Shown here piece by piece: positions 37,145 through 45,581 of a stretch of 64,000 bases of DNA. Position 1 is the first letter of the stretch; each line of letters starts with the position of its first letter. Under the pieces are notes generated by a model, which was not told the DNA's origin, searched no databases, and saw nothing but the letters and a program-made list of their open reading frames with translations. The stretch is from the NCBI GenBank assembly GCA_902616245.1, contig CACMSB010000001.1, positions 124,001 to 188,000 of the forward strand, written 5' to 3'. The stretch is from an uncultured Pelagibacteraceae bacterium (lineage in GTDB: Bacteria > Pseudomonadota > Alphaproteobacteria > Pelagibacterales > Pelagibacteraceae). A program made the position numbers and the translations under genes.

Positions 37145-38709
37145 TTAAAAAATTATACATACTTTTTAAGCTTGGAAGGAAATTAGCAAAATCTGACGCT
37201 TTAAGTATATTCACAAAGTTTCATAATCCACCGATTGGAATAAAAATTTTATTCTATTTGTTGTCTTTATCATTTTCAAAAAAAGATAATTCTTTTGTAA
37301 ATGAAACCGAAGGTGAAAGATTATCAAACTCCTTGCAATCTATGGGTACAACATTCATTAAATTAGGTCAATTTCTAGCAACTAGACCAGATATAATTGG
37401 AGAAAAGTTATCAAAGCAACTAGAGAGTTTACAAGATCGTTTGCCTCCCTTTGAATTATCTAAAGCTAAAGAAATAATAAAAAAGGATCTAGGGGAAGAT
37501 AATTTTAATTCAATTATAAATCTATCTGAACCAGTGGCAGCAGCATCTATAGCTCAAGTTCATAAAGCGCAAATAAATGATAATGGCACAATTAAAGATG
37601 TGGCTATAAAAATTTTACGACCAAATATAAAAAAAATATTCAACGAAGAAATTGATGCTTTGATGCTTTTTGCTTTTTTAACTGAGTCAATTATCAAAAA
37701 GACAAAAAGACTTAAATTAGTCGAGGTTGTTTATTTGCTAAAAGAAATAACCAATTTAGAAATGGATTTAAGATTTGAAGCCGCTGCAGCTAATGAGTAT
37801 TCTGAAAACACAAAGAATGACAGTGGATTTCAAGTTCCTAGAATTTATTGGAATTTTACAAGTGAAAATGTAATGACTTTAGACTGGGTTGAAGGTGTCT
37901 CCATAAGAGAAACAGAAGAGTTAGAAAAAAGAAATATAGATACCAAAAAAATTGCATCAGATATTATTCAACATTTTCTAAGACATGCTGTTAGAGATGG
38001 TTTTTTTCATGCAGATATGCATCAAGGTAACATTTTTATAAACAATAGCGGTCAAATAGTTCCTATCGATTTTGGTATAATGGGAAGGCTCGATGATTTG
38101 AGTAAAAAATTTCTTGCTGAGATTTTATATGGTTTTATTAAACGAGATTATAAAAAAGTGGCTGAAGTTCATTTGGCTGCAGGGTTAGTTCCAAAAGAAG
38201 TGCCTGTTGATGATCTCGCCCAAGCACTAAGATCAATTGGAGAGCCAATATTTGGTCAGTCAATTAAAGATATATCTGGCGGTAAATTACTCAAACAACT
38301 TTTTGATGTGACAGAAAAATTTAATATGCAAACTCAACCACAGTTGCTCATGCTACAGAAAACCATGGTAGTAGTTGAAGGTGTTGCAAGAAGATTAAAT
38401 CCAGAGACAAACATTTGGGAAACCTCAAGACCTGTTCTTGAAAAATGGCTTAAAGAAACAAAAGATCCTATAACAACATTAAATGAAACTCTAAAAAATT
38501 CTGCAGAAGTTATAAAAAGATTACCAGAAATGCCGCAAATAATGGATAAAGCAAACCAAGCATTAACATTTCTTGCAAGTGGACAAATTCCACAAAATAC
38601 TAATACGTATAATGATCTAAATACAAAAAAAAATGAAATGGTAGCTTTCAGAAATCAATCAATCATTGGTTTATTATTACTTGTAATTTTAGGATTAGTA
38701 GTATTTTAA
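37141..38709 (+). CDS. ubiB: UbiB-type atypical kinase/ATPase for ubiquinone biosynthesis
   Basis: Membrane-associated ABC1/ADCK-family protein needed for the ubiquinone hydroxylation steps. 522 residues from ATG 37141 (a TTG 9 bases earlier is in frame but inside ubiE). The KxGQ motif FIKLGQFLATRPD, the Ala-rich loop AAASIAQVHKA, the kinase-like FHADMHQGN and IDFGIMG, and a C-terminal hydrophobic anchor (about 503-522) are all present. Coupled to ubiE. Confidence 0.94.
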   Translation: MIKKLYILFKLGRKLAKSDALSIFTKFHNPPIGIKILFYLLSLSFSKKDNSFVNETEGERLSNSLQSMGTTFIKLGQFLATRPDIIGEKLSKQLESLQDRLPPFELSKAKEIIKKDLGEDNFNSIINLSEPVAAASIAQVHKAQINDNGTIKDVAIKILRPNIKKIFNEEIDALMLFAFLTESIIKKTKRLKLVEVVYLLKEITNLEMDLRFEAAAANEYSENTKNDSGFQVPRIYWNFTSENVMTLDWVEGVSIRETEELEKRNIDTKKIASDIIQHFLRHAVRDGFFHADMHQGNIFINNSGQIVPIDFGIMGRLDDLSKKFLAEILYGFIKRDYKKVAEVHLAAGLVPKEVPVDDLAQALRSIGEPIFGQSIKDISGGKLLKQLFDVTEKFNMQTQPQLLMLQKTMVVVEGVARRLNPETNIWETSRPVLEKWLKETKDPITTLNETLKNSAEVIKRLPEMPQIMDKANQALTFLASGQIPQNTNTYNDLNTKKNEMVAFRNQSIIGLLLLVILGLVVF

Positions 38710-38717
38710 TCTCGACG

Positions 38718-39917
38718 ATGAATTATTTTGAGAATAAAAAAATACTGTTGATTATATGTGGTGGAATTTCTGCTTACAAAAGTCTTGGGTTAATAAGATT
38801 ATTTAAGAAAAATGGTGCTCGTGTAAAAACTATATTAACAAAAAATGCAAAAGAATTTGTAACTCCACTATCTATTTCGTCTCTTTCCCAAGAAAAAGTT
38901 TATGACGATATATTTAGTGCAGAAAACGAAGCTGAGATGGACCATATATCTTTATCAAGATGGGCTGATGCAGTATTAGTTGCACCAATTACAGCTAATA
39001 CCATATCGAAAGTAGCCTCAGGAAATGCAGAAGATTTGGCGTCTACTGTTTTATTAGCTTCTAATAAACAAATATTTTTAGCACCGGCAATGAATGTAAG
39101 AATGTGGGAGCATCCTTCTACTAAAGAAAACATATTAAAATTAAAAAGCTTTGGATACAAAATTATTGGGCCAGAGATAGGAGATATGGCATGTGGTGAA
39201 TACGGTGAAGGAAAAATGACAGAACCAAATGAAATAGTCAATACGCTTAAAAATTATTTTTCTAATTTAGATAAAAATAAAAAATTAAAAGCTTTAGTTA
39301 CTGCAGGACCAACTAATGAATATATTGATCCTGTAAGATTTATTACAAATAAATCCAGTGGCAAACAAGGATATGAAATAGCCAAATGTCTTAGAGACAA
39401 TGGATTTGATACGACACTTATTTCTGGAAAGACAAGCATTAAACCTTTGGACGGTGTTAATTTTGTAAGTGTTGAAACGGCTGAAGAGATGTTCAAAGAA
39501 AGTTTAAATAATCTACCAACAGATGTAGCTATTTTTTCCGCAGCTGTTTCTGATTTTAAAGTGAAAAATTATAAAAGTACAAAGATTAAAAAGAATGAAG
39601 AATTTAACTTAGAGCTAGAAAAAAATATTGATATTTTAAATCATATATCTAATCACAATTCATTAAGACCAAAAATAACAATTGGTTTTGCAGCAGAAAC
39701 AAACAATCTCTCGACAAATGCAAAAGAGAAGTTGAATGAAAAAAATTGTGACTGGGTAATTGCAAATGATGTCTCAGATCAAACTATAGGATTTGGATCA
39801 GATTTTAATAAAATTTCTATATTTTACAAAGATAAACCTGAAGAAAATTTTGAAAAGATGAGTAAATCATTGGTAGCTGAGGAAATAGTAAAAAGAATAA
39901 TTCAACAGATTAATTAA
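38718..39917 (+). CDS. coaBC: Bifunctional phosphopantothenoylcysteine decarboxylase / phosphopantothenate-cysteine ligase
   Basis: Two steps of coenzyme A synthesis in one chain of 399 residues. The N-terminal CoaC flavoprotein domain (about 1-185) has GGISAYKSLGLIRLF, the FMN/substrate loop APAMNVRMWEHP and catalytic Cys in GDMACGEYGEG. The C-terminal CoaB domain begins VTAGPTNEYIDPVRFITNKS and has AAVSDFKVKNY and GFAAETNN. Nine bases follow the ubiB stop before its ATG; dut follows 4 bases after. Confidence 0.96.
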   Translation: MNYFENKKILLIICGGISAYKSLGLIRLFKKNGARVKTILTKNAKEFVTPLSISSLSQEKVYDDIFSAENEAEMDHISLSRWADAVLVAPITANTISKVASGNAEDLASTVLLASNKQIFLAPAMNVRMWEHPSTKENILKLKSFGYKIIGPEIGDMACGEYGEGKMTEPNEIVNTLKNYFSNLDKNKKLKALVTAGPTNEYIDPVRFITNKSSGKQGYEIAKCLRDNGFDTTLISGKTSIKPLDGVNFVSVETAEEMFKESLNNLPTDVAIFSAAVSDFKVKNYKSTKIKKNEEFNLELEKNIDILNHISNHNSLRPKITIGFAAETNNLSTNAKEKLNEKNCDWVIANDVSDQTIGFGSDFNKISIFYKDKPEENFEKMSKSLVAEEIVKRIIQQIN

Positions 39918-39921
39918 CTTA

Positions 39922-40359
39922 ATGGTGAAAGTCTTAATTAAAAAATTAGACAAGAAAGTTAAACTGCCAGAATATAAAACAACAGGATCATCTGGACTAG
40001 ATTTAACTGCATTCATTGAAAAGAAAATAGTAATTAAACCGGGCGAAAACGCTTTAGTGCCAACAGGTATATCCATTGCAATACCTGAGGATACCGAAGT
40101 TCAGATCAGGCCACGATCAGGTTTAGCAGCTAAAAATAATATAAGTGTATTAAATACTCCTGGAACAATTGATAGTGACTATAGAGGAGAAATAAAAGTA
40201 ATTTTATTTAATCATGGAGATAAAGACTTTACAGTAAATAATGATGATAGAATTGCTCAAATGATACTAATGCCAATTCTAAAAGTAGATTTTGAAACTG
40301 TAGAAACTTTGCCTGAGACAATTAGAGGTTCGGGTGGATTTGGATCAACGGGTAAGTGA
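39922..40359 (+). CDS. dut: dUTP diphosphatase
   Basis: Trimeric dUTPase that hydrolyses dUTP to dUMP, protecting DNA and supplying dTMP synthesis. 145 residues. All five motifs are visible: SGLDLTA, PRSGLAAKN, NTPGTIDSDYRGE, RIAQMIL and the C-terminal GSGGFGSTGK that closes over the substrate. Follows coaBC as in many proteobacteria. Its TGA overlaps the GTG start of the ThiF-like gene. Confidence 0.97.
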   Translation: MVKVLIKKLDKKVKLPEYKTTGSSGLDLTAFIEKKIVIKPGENALVPTGISIAIPEDTEVQIRPRSGLAAKNNISVLNTPGTIDSDYRGEIKVILFNHGDKDFTVNNDDRIAQMILMPILKVDFETVETLPETIRGSGGFGSTGK

Positions 40360-41108
40360 AAAATTCATTATCTAAACGAAAGCTTGAGAGATACTCTAGA
40401 CAAATAATACTTAAGGATATTGGTATATTAGGACAAAAGAAAATAATTAATTCAAAAGTTTTAATTGTAGGAATTGGTGGATTAGGTAGTCCAGTTGCAG
40501 ATTTGTTGGCTAGATGCGGTGTAGGGTATATAGGTGCTATTGATCACGATAAAGTAGATATTTCCAATCTTCAAAGACAAATTTTGTATACTTCAAAAGA
40601 TGTTGGAAAATTTAAGGTTGATATCTTTAAAAGAAGAATAAAATTAATTAATAGAGATGTAAAAGTCAAAATTTTAAAAGAAAAAGCATCAGAAAAAAAT
40701 TTAAATAAAATTGTAAAAGATTTCGATATAATTGTAGATGGAACAGATAATTTTAAAACTAAATTTTTAATAAATAAATTTTCATTAAAATATAAAAGAA
40801 AATTAATAGTTGGTGCTATTAGCAAATTTGATGGACATATTTTTTCATTCGATTTTAATAATAAATCAAGCCCATGTTTAAAATGTTTTTACCAGTCAGA
40901 ACCTTCTGATGAAGTTTTAAATTGTGAAAGTGAAGGAATATTAGGAACTACATCAAATATAATTGGGAGTATGCAAGCAAATGAAGTTTTAAAAAACATA
41001 ATTTCTTCTGACAAAAGTCTTCACTCGTCAATTCTGGTGGTTAATCTAAAAAAACTAGAATTTAGAAAAATAAAATTTACTAAAAAAAGAGGTTGCTTGT
41101 GCAATTAA
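40356..41108 (+). CDS. ThiF/MoeB/HesA-family adenylyltransferase
   Basis: E1-like enzyme that adenylates the C-terminus of a small sulfur-carrier protein (ThiS, MoaD or similar). 250 residues, GTG start overlapping the dut stop. Rossmann motif VGIGGLGSPVADLLARCGVG at about 33-52, DHDKVDISNLQRQILY, DGTDNFKTKFLINKF, and the zinc cysteines CLKC in the middle plus CLC at the very C-terminus. Whether it serves thiamine or molybdopterin synthesis cannot be told; no partner genes are adjacent. Confidence 0.87.
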   Translation: MKNSLSKRKLERYSRQIILKDIGILGQKKIINSKVLIVGIGGLGSPVADLLARCGVGYIGAIDHDKVDISNLQRQILYTSKDVGKFKVDIFKRRIKLINRDVKVKILKEKASEKNLNKIVKDFDIIVDGTDNFKTKFLINKFSLKYKRKLIVGAISKFDGHIFSFDFNNKSSPCLKCFYQSEPSDEVLNCESEGILGTTSNIIGSMQANEVLKNIISSDKSLHSSILVVNLKKLEFRKIKFTKKRGCLCN

Positions 41109-41545
41109 TCTTCAAGATTTTAATCATAATATTTTTTACCTCGAATGCCATTTCGGAGGATAATGAAAAATTTTTAATGCTTAAAAATGATAAGGTAAAC
41201 GTAAGATATGGACCAAGTTTTGATTATCCAATAAAGTATATTTACAAGAAAATAAACTTGCCAGTAAAAGTGATTGATAAAAAAGAAAATTTTAGAAGAA
41301 TAATTGATAATAAAAAAAATGGTGGGTGGATACATATATCTCAATTGAAGCAATCAAAATCATTTATAACTGCGTCAAATAAAATTCTTTTCAAAAAACC
41401 AACTAAATTTTCCAAACCATTGGCTAAAATAGAAACTGGAAGATTATTATTAGTAAAAAAATGTGAGAGAAATTGGTGTTTAGTAGAAACAAAAAGTTTT
41501 AAAGGGTGGGTTGATGAAGAAGATCTTTGGGGAAAAATCAACTAA
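41099..41545 (+). CDS. Exported bacterial SH3-domain protein
   Basis: About 148 residues. The likely start is GTG 41099 (a TTG at 41093 is also in frame), inside the end of the ThiF-like gene. A signal peptide (QLIFKILIIIFFTSNAIS) is followed by two SH3-like modules: MLKNDKVNVRYGPSFDYPIKYIY and a second beginning FKKPTKFSKPLAKIETG. Similar exported SH3 proteins of alphaproteobacteria probably contact the cell wall or a periplasmic partner; function is not established. Confidence 0.8.
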   Translation: MQLIFKILIIIFFTSNAISEDNEKFLMLKNDKVNVRYGPSFDYPIKYIYKKINLPVKVIDKKENFRRIIDNKKNGGWIHISQLKQSKSFITASNKILFKKPTKFSKPLAKIETGRLLLVKKCERNWCLVETKSFKGWVDEEDLWGKIN

Positions 41546-41571
41546 CCCTTTAAGTTATATATATTAACTAA

Positions 41572-41751
41572 TTATTTTTGTTGGACACATACGTCTTTGA
41601 TCACTGGAGCATTCGCACAATCAACACATTTAGTCTTTTGAACAATACATCCATCATCAAGGACTTCAACATCAACTATCTTATCACACTTAGAACAAGT
41701 TGAAGAAATTGTTAATCCACATTTTTTACAATTGTAATTTTCTATTTGCAT
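41572..41751 (-). CDS. 59-residue zinc-ribbon mini-protein
   Basis: A short gene read from ATG 41751. Its protein starts MQIENYNCKKCGLTIS and carries Cys at 8, 11, 19, 22, 35, 42, 45 and 55. The pairs C8-x2-C11, C19-x2-C22 and C42-x2-C45 are zinc-ribbon knuckles, suggesting one or two zinc (or iron) sites in a small soluble protein. No known family is recognised with confidence. Upstream lie three ATAAT-N-ATTAT dyads (41800-41894), which point to control by a Fur-superfamily repressor. The reading frame, Cys spacing and lack of any competing gene argue that it is real. Confidence 0.72.
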   Translation of the reverse strand: MQIENYNCKKCGLTISSTCSKCDKIVDVEVLDDGCIVQKTKCVDCANAPVIKDVCVQQK

Positions 41752-41793
41752 ACTTTAAATTAAATATGAAAAAATTATTTTCAATAAATATCC

Positions 41794-41841
41794 TTGCGAA
41801 TAATTATTATTTAAGCATTTTTTTTGCGAATAATTATTATT
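41794..41841 (-). repeat. Two 18-bp direct repeats containing operator-like dyads
   Basis: TTGCGAATAATTATTATT occurs exactly twice, at 41794-41811 and 41824-41841, spaced 30 bp start to start (about three helical turns). Each contains the palindrome AATAATTATT and the core ATAATTATTAT. Both lie upstream of the zinc-ribbon gene. They share the 9-mer ATAATTATT with the katG operators. Confidence 0.8.
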
Positions 41842-41881
41842 ACTACAAATTATCCTTATAAAATTTTTTCTATTTATTTAT

Positions 41882-41896
41882 TGATAATGATTATTA
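41882..41896 (-). promoter_or_regulatory. Fur/PerR-like box upstream of the zinc-ribbon gene
   Basis: TGATAATGATTATTA has the ATAAT-N-ATTAT core and fits the Bacillus PerR consensus TTATAAT-N-ATTATAA at 12 of the 14 defined positions; it also resembles the classical Fur box. It lies just beyond the stop of the DUF2061 gene, so its target would be the leftward zinc-ribbon gene 131 bases away. Confidence 0.45.
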
Positions 41897-42136
41897 TTAA
41901 CTTTTTGATCTACTTGCCCACCACTTATCTAAAACGAAATACCAAATAGAATTAGCAATTGGTTCTACTATTGCATCAGTTAAGGCTATCATAAATGATA
42001 CATCCGCAACCAACATCAAAACTGTTATGGCAATTGCAAAGTGACCAATCGTATAAACGATTGTTCTTAAAATTGAGCCTCTGTTATTAGTGTAAATCTG
42101 TCCAGCAGCTTTAAAAATACCGTTAGTAACTTCCAT
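41897..42136 (-). CDS. DUF2061 membrane protein
   Basis: 79 residues with two hydrophobic helices. The pattern RTIVYTIGHFAIAITVLMLVA then IANSIWYFVLDKWW fits the DUF2061 family of small two-helix inner-membrane proteins of unknown function. Its ATG overlaps the stop of the upstream dioxygenase gene (TAATG), placing it third in the katG operon. Confidence 0.8.
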   Translation of the reverse strand: MEVTNGIFKAAGQIYTNNRGSILRTIVYTIGHFAIAITVLMLVADVSFMIALTDAIVEPIANSIWYFVLDKWWASRSKS

Positions 42137-42732
42137 TATTCTCTAAACGGGCTCTCAAGAACACAAGCAACTAAGTGAACTCTAGCCTGTTCTCCTCCAT
42201 TAAAAAAGTTATGATATTTTGTATTATTAGTAATCCACACATGACCATCAGCAGGCAAATGTTTTGCAACATTTTCTATGACCATTGAACAACCAGCATT
42301 AGTTACTATTGGAACATGCAATCTACATTCTGGGTCTTTATGCCAGCTTAGTGTAGATCTAGGTTCTTTTAACAGGAGTCTTACCCTTCCTAGTTTAAAT
42401 TTTTTGCTCAGGATTTCATAAACTTCCTTGAAATAAGTATTCTCAAATTCAGGCACTAATTGAGTATATTTTGACTCTTCAATATCAATGTCTCTTGAAA
42501 CTTCTTTTCCTGTCTCATCAGCAATAGTCCAATATCTTCCTCTAATGTTATTTCCCTTAATTGACTCTTCATCATTAGGGATTTGATTTAAAGGAATTGC
42601 ACCAAAGTGAGTTACTCCTGGTGAATTAAATCTTTTTTTCTCTAATATTGCATCTAGATCTTTACGTAATTTTGAGATGTCAAATTTGATTTCAGGAACT
42701 TTATAAAAATCTTCAAAATTTAATGATGTCAT
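42136..42732 (-). CDS. Aspartyl/asparaginyl beta-hydroxylase-like 2-oxoglutarate dioxygenase
   Basis: 198 residues. The jelly-roll iron site is His and Asp in LSWHKDPECRLHVPI and a distal His in KYHNFFNGGEQARVHLV, where the Arg would bind 2-oxoglutarate. This is the Asp_Arg_Hydrox (PF05118-like) pattern. Substrate unknown; relatives hydroxylate protein Asp/Asn residues or small molecules. It lies 22 bases downstream of katG on the same strand and is coupled to the DUF2061 gene. As an Fe(II) and O2 user it fits an iron- or peroxide-responsive operon. Confidence 0.78.
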   Translation of the reverse strand: MTSLNFEDFYKVPEIKFDISKLRKDLDAILEKKRFNSPGVTHFGAIPLNQIPNDEESIKGNNIRGRYWTIADETGKEVSRDIDIEESKYTQLVPEFENTYFKEVYEILSKKFKLGRVRLLLKEPRSTLSWHKDPECRLHVPIVTNAGCSMVIENVAKHLPADGHVWITNNTKYHNFFNGGEQARVHLVACVLESPFRE

Positions 42733-42754
42733 TTTTTTTCCGCCTTTTTCTATA

Positions 42755-44992
42755 CTAATTTAATCTTAAATCAAATCTATCTGCATTCATCACTTTGACC
42801 CATGCGGATACAAAGTCTTTGATAAATTTGTCTGATGAATCTTTGCAAGCATATACTTCGGCTAATGCTCTTAATTGAGAATTTGAACCAAAAATAAGGT
42901 CAACTCTTGAACCTTTCCACTTAGTTTTTTTAGACTTTCTATCTTTACCAACAAAATATTGTTCAGATTTATCAGTTTCTTTCCAAGTGGTACTCATATC
43001 AAGAAGATTTACAAAATAATCTGTTGATAGAGTTCCAGGTTTTTTTGTGAAAACACCATTTTTAGAACTATCATAGTTTGTATCTAAAACTCTCATTCCT
43101 CCTACAAGAACTGTCATCTCTGGTGCCGTTAATCCCATTAATTGTGCCTTATCAATTAATTTTTCCTCAGCTGAAACATTAGATTTACCTTTTTTCATGT
43201 AGTTTCTAAAACCATCCGCTTGCGGCTCAAGTAATCCAAATGAATTTACATCTGTTTGGTCTTGTCTTGCATCTCCTCTTCCAGGAGTAAATGGAACATG
43301 AATTTTATGACCAACTTTTTTTGCTGCCATCTCTATTCCTACATTTCCACCTAATACTATAAGATCCGCCATTGAGACTGATTTTTTATTTTTATCAAAT
43401 TTTTTCTTAATTTTTTGTAAAGCTTTAATAACCTTTGAAAGTTTTTTAGGGTTATTGACTTTCCAACTTCTTTGAGGTTCAAGCATAATTCTTGCTCCGT
43501 TTGCTCCACCTCTTTTGTCAGAACCTCTGTATGTAGAAGCAGAAGCCCAAGCCGTAGAAACTAAATCAGAAACAGAGATTTTTGATTTTGAAAGCTTTGA
43601 TTTTAAATCTCTTATATCTTTTGATTTAAGTTTATATTTTGGTTTATCTATAGGATCTTGCCAAATTAATTGTTCTTTTGGTACTTCGCTACCCAAATAA
43701 CATGCTCTTGGTCCCATGTCTCTATGAGTAAGCTTAAACCAAGCTCTTGCAAATGCATCCGCAAATTCATCTGGATTTTGATAAAAATGTTTTGAAATTG
43801 GTCCATAACTTTTATCCATTCTCAAAGATAAATCAGTTGTTTGCATCATTGGAGGATGCATTTTACTTTTATCATGAGCATCAGGTACCATTTTAATTCT
43901 CTGGCCATTCTTTTTTGGAGTCCATTGGAATGCTCCAGCAGGTCCTTTAGTCAATTCCCATTCATGGTTAAATAAACAATCAAAGTAACCCATATCCCAT
44001 TGTGTTGGTGTTTGTGTCCATGCTCCTTCAATACCACTACTTATTGCATGTACACCTTTTCCTGATTTGTAATTACTATTCCAACCAGTTGCTTGATCTT
44101 GAATTCTTGATGCTTCTGGATCAGGTCCTTTATGTGATTCAGGTGCAGCACCATGAGATTTTCCAAAAGTATGACCACCAGCAACTAGTGCAACTGTTTC
44201 ATAATCATTCATTGCCATTCGTCCAAATGTTTCTCTAATATCATGAGCTGCTTTCAATGGGTCTGGATTAAAATCTGGACCTTGTGGATTTACATAAATT
44301 AATCCCATGTGAGAAGCCCCCAAAGGTTGTTCAAGATCTCTTTTTCCGCTGTATCTCTTAACACCTAACATTTCTTTTTCTGAACCCCAGTAAATATCAT
44401 CTTCTGGTTCCCAGATATCAGTTCTTCCCGCTCCAAAACCGAACGTTTTAAAGCCCATAGACTCTAATGCTACATTTCCAACTAATATAAATAAATCTGC
44501 CCAAGAAATTCTTTTTCCATATTTCTGTTTTATTGGCCACAAAAGTAATCTAGCTTTATCTAGATTAACATTATCAGGCCAAGCATTTAACGGTGCAAAC
44601 CTTTGATTACCTGTTCCAGCTCCCCCTCTACCATCACCTGTTCTGTATGTACCTGCTGCATGCCATGCTAATCTAATAAATAAAGGACCATAATGACCGT
44701 AATCTGCTGGCCACCAATCTTGTGAGTCTGTCATTAACTTGTTTAAATCTTTTTTGAGTGCTTTGTAATTCAGTTTTTTAAATTCTTTAGAATAATTAAA
44801 TTTTTTCTCCATTGGATTTGATAAATTCGAGTGTTGACTTAAAATTTTCAAATTCAAACTATTTGGCCAAAAATCTCTATTTGTTTGTCCTCTACCAGCG
44901 CTAAATTTTGCTGGTGTACCTGCGCCCGTAAAAGGGCACTTACTTAATTCTGCTGATTTAAATGTTTTACTTTTATGAAATTCTGCACTCAT
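42755..44992 (-). CDS. katG: Catalase-peroxidase
   Basis: 745-residue bifunctional haem enzyme that removes hydrogen peroxide. The distal [18 protein letters not shown] (Arg, Trp, His; about 105-122) and the Tyr in [18 protein letters not shown] form, with a later Met, the family's Trp-Tyr-Met adduct. The proximal haem ligand is His in [15 protein letters not shown]. The inactive C-terminal repeat follows. A strong AAAGGAGA ribosome site lies 10 bases before the ATG, and the promoter is excellent and overlaid by two repressor-type palindromes. First gene of an operon with a dioxygenase and DUF2061. Confidence 0.97.
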   Translation of the reverse strand: MSAEFHKSKTFKSAELSKCPFTGAGTPAKFSAGRGQTNRDFWPNSLNLKILSQHSNLSNPMEKKFNYSKEFKKLNYKALKKDLNKLMTDSQDWWPADYGHYGPLFIRLAWHAAGTYRTGDGRGGAGTGNQRFAPLNAWPDNVNLDKARLLLWPIKQKYGKRISWADLFILVGNVALESMGFKTFGFGAGRTDIWEPEDDIYWGSEKEMLGVKRYSGKRDLEQPLGASHMGLIYVNPQGPDFNPDPLKAAHDIRETFGRMAMNDYETVALVAGGHTFGKSHGAAPESHKGPDPEASRIQDQATGWNSNYKSGKGVHAISSGIEGAWTQTPTQWDMGYFDCLFNHEWELTKGPAGAFQWTPKKNGQRIKMVPDAHDKSKMHPPMMQTTDLSLRMDKSYGPISKHFYQNPDEFADAFARAWFKLTHRDMGPRACYLGSEVPKEQLIWQDPIDKPKYKLKSKDIRDLKSKLSKSKISVSDLVSTAWASASTYRGSDKRGGANGARIMLEPQRSWKVNNPKKLSKVIKALQKIKKKFDKNKKSVSMADLIVLGGNVGIEMAAKKVGHKIHVPFTPGRGDARQDQTDVNSFGLLEPQADGFRNYMKKGKSNVSAEEKLIDKAQLMGLTAPEMTVLVGGMRVLDTNYDSSKNGVFTKKPGTLSTDYFVNLLDMSTTWKETDKSEQYFVGKDRKSKKTKWKGSRVDLIFGSNSQLRALAEVYACKDSSDKFIKDFVSAWVKVMNADRFDLRLN

Positions 44993-45012
44993 TATTATAT
45001 ATCTCCTTTAAT

Positions 45013-45029
45013 ATTATAATTATTCTAAT
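45013..45029 (-). promoter_or_regulatory. Irr/PerR-type operator 2 of katG
   Basis: Plus-strand ATTATAATTATTCTAAT, an imperfect palindrome. It shares the 15-mer TTATAATTATTCTAA exactly with the box 23 bp away. It covers the predicted transcription start and the first bases of the katG leader. Confidence 0.7.
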
Positions 45030-45035
45030 TCGTTG

Positions 45036-45052
45036 TTTATAATTATTCTAAA
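45036..45052 (-). promoter_or_regulatory. Irr/PerR-type operator 1 of katG
   Basis: Plus-strand TTTATAATTATTCTAAA; read on the minus strand it is TTTAGAA-TAA-TTATAAA, one base from a perfect inverted repeat of TTTAGAA. It resembles the iron-control element of alphaproteobacterial Irr (recalled as TTTAGAA-N3-TTCTAAA) and also the Bacillus PerR box (one mismatch in the defined positions). It covers the -10 and part of the spacer of the katG promoter, a repressor position. Confidence 0.72.
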
Positions 45053-45064
45053 GAAGATTGTCAA
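45036..45064 (-). promoter_or_regulatory. Sigma-70 promoter of katG
   Basis: Minus strand: perfect TTGACA (plus 45059-45064), a 17-base spacer, then TATAAA (plus 45036-45041). Predicted start near 45029, giving a leader of about 36 bases with a strong ribosome site. This is the best promoter match I see in the window. Confidence 0.75.
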
Positions 45065-45097
45065 TAAGTCAGAATATTTATGATTTAATTTTGAAAC

Positions 45098-45508
45098 TTA
45101 GTCTTCTAATTTTACTAAAACTTCAACTGATTTAATTTTTTTTCCAGGTATAGATTTTTGTATCTCTATCGGTCCCACATCCTCATTTTTAAGATCAATA
45201 AGCTTTTCTTCTTTAACATCAAAGAAATGGTGGTGATCTGTGACATTTGTATCAAAGTAGGTTTGATTAGAATTTATTGGAATTTCTTTTAGATATCCTT
45301 TTTTATGAAATGCATGAACTGTATTGTAAACAGTTGCTAAAGAAACTTTCTCTCCAGTTTTATCTTTTATCAAATTGAATAAGTCGTTTATTGTGAAATG
45401 GAAAGTTTTATCTCTATTAAATAAAACCTCGCATATATTTATTCTTTGTTTAGTTGGTCTTAAGTTAGAGTTTCTTAGTTTTTCAATAAATTCTTGTTTA
45501 CTAGTCAT
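45098..45508 (-). CDS. irr: Fur-superfamily regulator, Irr-like
   Basis: 136-residue winged-helix repressor. I start at ATG 45508; an upstream TTG (45514) is in frame. DNA-binding part: LRPTKQRINICEVLF and VSLATVYNTVHAFHKKGYLKE. The dimer/metal part begins TYFDTNVTDHHHFFDV; the HHH motif followed by Phe and the FDTN lead-in are typical of Irr, which senses iron through haem. The structural CxxC zinc pairs of Fur/PerR are absent. Synteny with fabA-fabB-fabI also matches rhizobial irr. Candidate operators lie before irr/fabA and before katG. Confidence 0.8.
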   Translation of the reverse strand: MTSKQEFIEKLRNSNLRPTKQRINICEVLFNRDKTFHFTINDLFNLIKDKTGEKVSLATVYNTVHAFHKKGYLKEIPINSNQTYFDTNVTDHHHFFDVKEEKLIDLKNEDVGPIEIQKSIPGKKIKSVEVLVKLED

Positions 45509-45514
45509 TAGCAA

Positions 45515-45531
45515 TTTAAAACTATTCTAAA
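45515..45531. promoter_or_regulatory. Irr-type operator in the irr/fabA intergene
   Basis: TTTAAAA-CTA-TTCTAAA, 7-3-7 with one mismatch from perfect inverted symmetry to the TTCTAAA half. Same form as the katG operators. It lies 6 bases upstream of the irr start and about 12 bases ahead of a TATAAT (45544-45549) that could be the -10 of fabA. It may therefore autoregulate irr and also touch fabA expression. Confidence 0.6.
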
Positions 45532-45581
45532 CTATTTGTATATTATAATGTACCTAAATCAAGTAATAAGATTACAAAATT

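Noticed and set aside
41882..41900. Fur-box-like site as an operator of the katG operon
   Set aside because: It lies at the 3' end of that operon; only the leftward zinc-ribbon gene is suitably placed, so it is listed with that gene.
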